Assembly: GCF_036226685.1 (NCBI RefSeq)
Contig: NZ_CP109009.1
Span: 6,971,501 to 7,035,500, forward strand
Reading direction: 5' to 3'
Length of the DNA: 64,000 nucleotides
Source of the DNA: Streptomyces sp. NBC_00690
Lineage (GTDB): Bacteria > Actinomycetota > Actinomycetes > Streptomycetales > Streptomycetaceae
Shown here: piece by piece, positions 59,314 to 64,000 of the stretch
Position numbering within the stretch: the stretch's first letter is position 1
How the letters are laid out: the number at the start of each line of letters is the position of its first letter
The notes under the pieces: generated by a model
Seen by the model: only the letters and a program-made list of their open reading frames with translations
Databases searched by the model: none
What the model was told of the DNA's origin: nothing
Made by a program: the position numbers and the translations under genes

Positions 59314-60519
59314 TTACCCCTGGAATCGGTACTCCTCAAGCAGTCGACGACCAATGATCATTTTTTGAATCTCGGCGGTGCCTTCACCGATGAGCAGCAT
59401 GGGCGCCTCACGGTAGAGGCGCTCGATCTCGTACTCCTTGGAGAAGCCGTACCCGCCGTGGATGCGGAAGGCGTCCTCGACGACTTCCTTGCAGTACTCC
59501 GAGGCGAGGTACTTCGCCATGCCGGCCTCTAGGTCGTTTCGTTCCCCAGAGTCCTTTTTGCGTGCTGCATTCACCATCATCGCATGGGCCGCTTCGACCT
59601 TGGTGGCCATCTCGGCCAGCTTGAACTGAATCGCCTGGTGCTGGGCGATCGGCTTGCCGAAGGTATGCCGCTGTTGTGCGTAGGAGATCCCCAGCTCGAA
59701 GGCGCGCTGGGCGACCCCACAACCACGCGCTGCAACATTGACCCGGCCCACCTCGACCCCGTCCATCATCTGGTAGAAACCCTGGCCGGTGGCCCCTCCC
59801 AACACACGATCCGCAGGCAGGCGCAGCCCGTCCATGATCATCTCGGTGGTGTCGACGCCCTTGTACCCCATCTTGTCGATCTTCCCCGGGATCGTCAGTC
59901 CCGGACGGACCTCGCCGAACCCGGGCTCCTTCTCCACCAGGAAGGTCGTCATCGACTTGTGCGGCGCCGCGGTGGCCGGGTGTCCTTCGTCACTGCGCAC
60001 CAAAACGGCCACCAGGGATGACGTACCACCATTGGTCAGCCACATCTTCTGGCCGGTCAGCAGATAGTCGTCGCCGTCCCGCACCGCCTTCGACGTGATG
60101 GCCGACACATCCGAGCCGAGCGCGGGTTCCGACATGGAGAACGCACCGCGCACCTCGCCCAACGCCATCCGTGGCAGGAAGGTCGCCTTCTGCTCCTCCG
60201 TGCCGTGCTGCTTGAGCATGTACGCCACGATGAAGTGGGTGTTGATGATCCCCGACACCGACATCCAGCCCCGGGCGATCTCCTCCACGCACAGGGCGTA
60301 CGTGAGCAGCGACTCGCCCAGACCGCCGTACTCCTCGGGAATCGTCAGGCCGAACAGACCCAGGTCCTTCAACCCCTCGACGATCTGCTGCGGGTACTCG
60401 TCCCGGTGCTCCAACTCCGTCGCGACGGGAAGGATCTCCTTGTCGACGAAGTCACGCACCGTCGCCAGGATCTCCTCCTGGACGTCGGTGAGCCCGTGCG
60501 TCTGGGCGAGTCGGCTCAT
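59314..60519 (-). CDS. Acyl-CoA dehydrogenase, probable methylsuccinyl-CoA dehydrogenase
   Basis: 401 residues, standard three-domain ACAD. FAD/substrate stretches AFSMSEPALGSDVSAI, LTGQKMWLTNGG, GVNVAARGCGVAQRAFE and a C-terminal APMLLIGEGTAEIQKMIIGRRLLEEY. In this operon (mutase, CoA-ester lyase, MaoC hydratase) it most likely oxidises (2S)-methylsuccinyl-CoA to mesaconyl-CoA. It is shorter than the alphaproteobacterial enzyme of that name, so the assignment rests on context. Confidence 0.88.
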   Translation of the reverse strand: MSRLAQTHGLTDVQEEILATVRDFVDKEILPVATELEHRDEYPQQIVEGLKDLGLFGLTIPEEYGGLGESLLTYALCVEEIARGWMSVSGIINTHFIVAYMLKQHGTEEQKATFLPRMALGEVRGAFSMSEPALGSDVSAITSKAVRDGDDYLLTGQKMWLTNGGTSSLVAVLVRSDEGHPATAAPHKSMTTFLVEKEPGFGEVRPGLTIPGKIDKMGYKGVDTTEMIMDGLRLPADRVLGGATGQGFYQMMDGVEVGRVNVAARGCGVAQRAFELGISYAQQRHTFGKPIAQHQAIQFKLAEMATKVEAAHAMMVNAARKKDSGERNDLEAGMAKYLASEYCKEVVEDAFRIHGGYGFSKEYEIERLYREAPMLLIGEGTAEIQKMIIGRRLLEEYRFQG

Positions 60520-60523
60520 GGCG

Positions 60524-61069
60524 TCACTTCTCCGTCTTCTCGGCGGTGGCCGCGGGCTTGTCGATGGGGGAGAGGGGCACGGGACGGCCGGGCTGCTCCC
60601 CGCCGCGCTCCTTGATGTACGCCTCGGTCGGGACCATCACCTTGCGTCGGAAGACGCACACGAGGGTGCCGTCCTGCTTGTGGCCGCGGGTCTCCACCGA
60701 GACGATCCCGCGGTCCGACTTGGACTTCGACGGCGTCTTGCCGAGGACGGTCGTCTCGCCGTAGATCGTGTCCCCGTGGAAGGTGGGGGCCACATGTCGT
60801 AGTGACTCGACCTCCAGATTGGCGATCGCCTTCCCCGAGACATCGGGCACGGACATGCCCAACAACAGTGAGTAGACGTAGTTCCCCACGACGACGTTCT
60901 TCCCGAAATCGGTGGAGTTCTCGGCGTAGTGGGCGTCGAGGTGGAGCGGGTGGTGGTTCATCGTGAGGAGACAGAACAGGTGGTCGTCGTACTCGGTGAC
61001 CGTCTTCCCGGGCCAGTGCTTGTACACATCGCCGACAGTGAACTCTTCGTAGGTCCGGCCGAACTGCAT
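60524..61069 (-). CDS. MaoC-family hydratase, probable mesaconyl-CoA hydratase
   Basis: 181 residues, single hot-dog fold: MQFGRTYEEFTVGDVYKHWPGKTVTEYDDHLFCLLTMNHHPLHLDAHYAE carries the hydratase motif with Asp and His. 4 nt before the dehydrogenase start and 4 nt after the lyase stop. Expected to add water to mesaconyl-CoA giving beta-methylmalyl-CoA. Known mesaconyl-CoA hydratases are about twice as long (double hot-dog), so a dimer would be needed. Confidence 0.85.
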   Translation of the reverse strand: MQFGRTYEEFTVGDVYKHWPGKTVTEYDDHLFCLLTMNHHPLHLDAHYAENSTDFGKNVVVGNYVYSLLLGMSVPDVSGKAIANLEVESLRHVAPTFHGDTIYGETTVLGKTPSKSKSDRGIVSVETRGHKQDGTLVCVFRRKVMVPTEAYIKERGGEQPGRPVPLSPIDKPAATAEKTEK

Positions 61070-61073
61070 GGGC

Positions 61074-62039
61074 TCATCCCTCCGGAGCTTCGAACACGGA
61101 AGTGCGGCTCAGCCCGGCGGCACGGCCCTTCCCGGAGATCACCAGGGCCATCTTCCGGCTCGCCTCGTCGATCATCTCGTCACCGAGCATCGCGGAGCCC
61201 TTCCGACCGCCCGCCTCCGAGGTGTAGTGGTCGTACGCGTCCAGGATCAGTTCGGCGTGGTCGAAGTCCTCCTGCGACGGCGAGAAGACCTCGTTGGCCG
61301 CTTCGACCTGCCCGGGGTGGAGCACCCACTTGCCGTCGAAGCCCAGGGCGGCGGCGCGCCCCGCCACCTCGCGGAAGCCGTCCACGTTCTTGATCTGGAG
61401 GTAGGGGCCGTCGATCGCCTGGAGGTCGTGGGTCCGAGCGGCCATCAGGATGCGCATCAGGATGTAGTGGTAGGCGTCCGCGGGATAGCCGGGCGGTTGT
61501 TCACCGACCACCAGGGACTTCATGTTGATCGATGCCATGAAGTCGGCGGGGCCGAAGATGATCGTCTCGATGCGCGGGGACGCAGCGGCGATGGCGTCCA
61601 CGTTCACCAGGCCCTTGGCGTTCTCGATCTGCGCCTCGATGCCGATCCGGCCGACGTCCAGGCCCATGGTCTTCTCGATCTGCGTGAGCAGGAGATCGAG
61701 CGCGACGACCTGCTGGGCGTCCTGCACCTTCGGCAGCATGATGCAGTCCAGGTTGTGGCCCGCGCCCTCGACGACGGTCACCACATCGCGGTACGTCCAC
61801 TCGGTGGTCCAGTCGTTGACCCGTACCACCCGGGTCTTGCCGGTCCAGTCGCCCTCGTTGAGGAACTTCACGATGGTGTGGCGCGCCTCCGGCTTGGCCA
61901 GGGGAGCACAGGCGTCCTCCAGGTCGAGGAAGACCTGGTCTGCCGCGAGCCCCTGGGCCTTCTCCAGGAAGCGCGGGTTGGAGCCGGGCACCGCCAGGCA
62001 CGAACGACGCGGACGCAGACGGTTCACGGACCGGGTCAT
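61074..62039 (-). CDS. HpcH/HpaI-family CoA-ester lyase, beta-methylmalyl-CoA lyase type
   Basis: 321 residues. CitE-like barrel with RSCLAVPGSNPRFLEKA, VFLDLEDACAP, KTRVVRVNDWTTEW, LDCIMLPKVQDAQQV and a C-terminal HPGQVEAANEVFSPS. Cleaves beta-methylmalyl-CoA to glyoxylate and propionyl-CoA (and L-malyl-CoA in the reverse sense). ATGA overlap with the mutase gene. Confidence 0.9.
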   Translation of the reverse strand: MTRSVNRLRPRRSCLAVPGSNPRFLEKAQGLAADQVFLDLEDACAPLAKPEARHTIVKFLNEGDWTGKTRVVRVNDWTTEWTYRDVVTVVEGAGHNLDCIMLPKVQDAQQVVALDLLLTQIEKTMGLDVGRIGIEAQIENAKGLVNVDAIAAASPRIETIIFGPADFMASINMKSLVVGEQPPGYPADAYHYILMRILMAARTHDLQAIDGPYLQIKNVDGFREVAGRAAALGFDGKWVLHPGQVEAANEVFSPSQEDFDHAELILDAYDHYTSEAGGRKGSAMLGDEMIDEASRKMALVISGKGRAAGLSRTSVFEAPEG

Positions 62040-64000
62040 GCGGAAACCTCCAGAGGGTCGAGCTTGTTCGCTTTTCGGATCACATCGACGATACGGCCGA
62101 TGATCTCCGTAATGCCGAAGTCCTTCGGTGTGAAGACCGCGGCCACTCCCACCGCCTTGAGGGCGACCGCGTCCCCCTGCGGGATGATCCCGCCGACGAT
62201 CACCGGAATCGGAGTGTCTCCCGGTCCGCCCGGCCCCGGGGTCGTGGCGCCCGCGGCGCGCAGGCGCGCCAGCACATCGGGTACCAACTCGGTGTGCGAT
62301 CCGGAGAGGATCGACAGCCCCACGCAGTGCACGTCCTCCGCCAGGGCGGCGGACACGATGTGCTCGGGCGTGAGACGAATGCCTTGGTAGATCACCTCGA
62401 AGCCGGCGTCACGAGCCCGCACCGCGATCTGCTCGGCGCCGTTGGAGTGTCCGTCCAGCCCGGGTTTGCCGACCAGCAGCCGCAGCCGCCCCACCCCCAG
62501 TTCATCGGCGGTCAGGGCCACCTTCTCGCGTACGGCCGACAGGGCGGGTCCCAACTCCCCCGCCACCGCGAGGGGGGCTCCCGCCACTCCGGTCGGCGCC
62601 CGGAACTCCCCGAACACCTCGCGCAGGGCCCATGCCCACTCCCCGGTGGTGACACCGGCCCGGGCGCACTCCACGGTGGCCGGCATCAGATTGTCCGTCC
62701 CCGCTGCGGCCTTCTTCAGCGCAGCCACGGCCGCGGTGGCCCTGGGTTCGTCGCGTTCGGTGCGCCAGGTGTGGAGCGCGGCGACGACGCGTGCTTCGTT
62801 CGCCGGGTCGACCGTCATGATCGCGGCATCGAGATCGGCGGTGAGCGGATTGTCCTCGGTGGACTCGAAGATGTTGACGCCCACGATCTTCTCTTCGCCG
62901 GCCTCGATCCTCGCCCGACGTTCGGAGTGCGAGGCGACGAGTTGTGACTTGAGGTAGCCCGACTCAACGGCCGCCATCACACCGCCCATCTGCTGGATGC
63001 GGTCGATCTCGATGGAGCACGCCTCCTCCAGTTCGGCCACCTTCGCCTCGATGACGTGCGAACCGGCGAAGATGTCCTCGTACTCCAGGAGGTCGGACTC
63101 GTGCGCCAGCACCTGCTGGATGCGCAGCGACCACTGCTGGTCCCAGGGGCGCGGCAGACCCAGCGCCTCGTTCCAGGCGGGGAGTTGCACCGCGCGGGCC
63201 CGTGCGTCCTTGGAGAGGGTCACGGCGAGCATCTCCAGGACGATGCGCTGCACGTTGTTCTCCGGCTGCGCCTCGGTCAGGCCCAGCGAGTTGACCTGGA
63301 CGCCGTAGCGGAAGCGGCGCTGTTTGGCGTTCTCGATGCCGTAGCGCTCCTGGGTGACGCGGTCCCAGAGGCGGGAGAAGGCGCGCATCTTGCACATCTC
63401 CTCGATGAACCGCACGCCCGCGTTCACGAAGAACGAGATGCGGGCCACCACGTCGCCGAACTGCTCCGGTGCGACCTGTCCGGAGTCCCGGACCGCGTCC
63501 AGTACGGCGATGGCCGTGGACATGGCGTAGGAGACCTCCTGGACGGGCGTGGCCCCCGCCTCCTGGAGGTGGTAGCTACAGATGTTGATGGGGTTCCACT
63601 TGGGAATGTTGGCCACCGCGTACGTGATCATGTCGGTGGTCAGCCGGAGCGAGGGGCCCGGTGGGAAGACATGCGTCCCACGGGACAGGTACTCCTTCAC
63701 GATGTCGTTCTGCGTGGTCCCCTGGAGCCCGGTGACCTCCGCGCCCTGCTCCTCCGCGACCACCTGGTAGAGGGCCAGCAGCCACATGGCGGTGGCGTTG
63801 ATGGTCATCGAGGTGTTCATCTGCTGGAGCGGGATGTCGTGGAAGAGCCGCCGCATGTCCCCCAGATGGGAGACGGGCACTCCGACGCGTCCCACCTCGC
63901 CGCGGGCCAGGACGTGGTCCGGGTCGTATCCGGTCTGCGTGGGCAGGTCGAAGGCGACCGAGAGTCCGGTCTGTCCCTTGGCGAGGTTGCGCCGGTAGAG
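62036..64000 (-). CDS. meaA: Ethylmalonyl-CoA mutase-type B12 enzyme, C-terminal part (cut by window edge)
   Basis: Reading frame enters from the right edge; about 654 residues are visible. The barrel domain shows SFDLPTQTGYDPDHVLARGEVGRVGVPVSHLGDM-type sequence and NTSMTINATAMWLLALYQ; the C-terminal B12-binding domain has LLVGKPGLDGHSNGAEQI (DxHxxG) and the GSHTELVPDVLARL and VGGIIPQGD stretches. MeaA-type mutases isomerise ethylmalonyl-CoA to methylsuccinyl-CoA. With the three downstream genes this is the assimilation branch of the ethylmalonyl-CoA pathway; crotonyl-CoA carboxylase/reductase would be expected just outside the window. Confidence 0.92.
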   Translation of the reverse strand, partial: LYRRNLAKGQTGLSVAFDLPTQTGYDPDHVLARGEVGRVGVPVSHLGDMRRLFHDIPLQQMNTSMTINATAMWLLALYQVVAEEQGAEVTGLQGTTQNDIVKEYLSRGTHVFPPGPSLRLTTDMITYAVANIPKWNPINICSYHLQEAGATPVQEVSYAMSTAIAVLDAVRDSGQVAPEQFGDVVARISFFVNAGVRFIEEMCKMRAFSRLWDRVTQERYGIENAKQRRFRYGVQVNSLGLTEAQPENNVQRIVLEMLAVTLSKDARARAVQLPAWNEALGLPRPWDQQWSLRIQQVLAHESDLLEYEDIFAGSHVIEAKVAELEEACSIEIDRIQQMGGVMAAVESGYLKSQLVASHSERRARIEAGEEKIVGVNIFESTEDNPLTADLDAAIMTVDPANEARVVAALHTWRTERDEPRATAAVAALKKAAAGTDNLMPATVECARAGVTTGEWAWALREVFGEFRAPTGVAGAPLAVAGELGPALSAVREKVALTADELGVGRLRLLVGKPGLDGHSNGAEQIAVRARDAGFEVIYQGIRLTPEHIVSAALAEDVHCVGLSILSGSHTELVPDVLARLRAAGATTPGPGGPGDTPIPVIVGGIIPQGDAVALKAVGVAAVFTPKDFGITEIIGRIVDVIRKANKLDPLEVSA

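Noticed and set aside
1..64000. CRISPR arrays, tRNA or rRNA genes, insertion sequences, phage attachment sites
   Set aside because: No regularly spaced repeats, cloverleaf-like segments, transposase or integrase frames were recognised in reading both strands.

Overview
The window is high-GC actinobacterial DNA and most likely comes from a Streptomyces chromosome. The evidence is strong G/C bias at third codon positions, frequent GTG/TTG starts, ATGA/GTGA overlaps between consecutive genes, rare TTA codons confined to specialised-metabolism genes, F420-linked enzymes and a complete run of ethylmalonyl-CoA pathway genes. No rRNA, tRNA, CRISPR array or insertion sequence was recognised.

Layout. 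0-9.1 kb is mostly ordinary metabolism: a partial methionine aminopeptidase divergent from an XRE regulator, a PPOX flavoprotein, a reductive pyrimidine-degradation set (nitrilase-type amidohydrolase, aminotransferase, dihydropyrimidinase, F420-dependent LLM enzyme), then a MarR/cupin pair and a 14-TM MFS exporter. 9.3-28.2 kb is one rightward PKS-NRPS operon. 28.2-29.2 kb is a decayed spacer holding an 87%-identical remnant of an inositol-monophosphatase-like gene whose intact copy sits at 47.9 kb. 29.2-32.6 kb is a P450 / terpene cyclase / polyprenyl synthase operon, with one TTA codon in each gene. 32.7-35.4 kb is a leftward ABC efflux operon with its own HTH regulator. 35.5-45.7 kb is a leftward RiPP operon. 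46.0-47.9 kb holds a TTA-containing SigE-type sigma factor and poorly coding, partly decayed DNA. 47.9-64 kb returns to conserved genes: an FAD oxidoreductase, a HelD-like RNA polymerase-associated ATPase with a TetR regulator, AlkA/Ogt DNA repair, a sirtuin, glycerate kinase, pssA/psd, and the ethylmalonyl-CoA pathway operon running off the right edge.

How the parts work together. The PKS-NRPS reads ACP-KS-AT-AT-DH-ACP / KS-AT-ACP / KS-AT-DH(degenerate)-ACP-Cy-A-PCP-TE. The first AT lacks the carboxylate-binding arginine and looks like a starter-unit AT. The A-domain code reads DLYNMSLIW, which is cysteine. A short acyl chain, extended three times with no ketoreduction, should be joined to cysteine, cyclised to a thiazoline, released by the TE, and probably oxidised by the luciferase-like monooxygenase with its flavin reductase. 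The RiPP operon encodes a YcaO cyclodehydratase, an F-type partner, an E1-like/SagB dehydrogenase, a second nitroreductase, five tandem precursor peptides, a PqqD-M50 membrane protease and a split LanB dehydratase. This is the azole-forming and dehydrating kit of thiopeptides and linear azole peptides, but without a second SpaB_C-type pyridine synthase. All five precursors have exactly 29 residues after a conserved Leu, with an invariant Ser-Cys-Pro in register. This is the most promising candidate for an undescribed product family.

Limits. All calls come from reading the sequence by eye. No database search, alignment program or structure prediction was run. Promoters, operators and small ORFs are suggestions.
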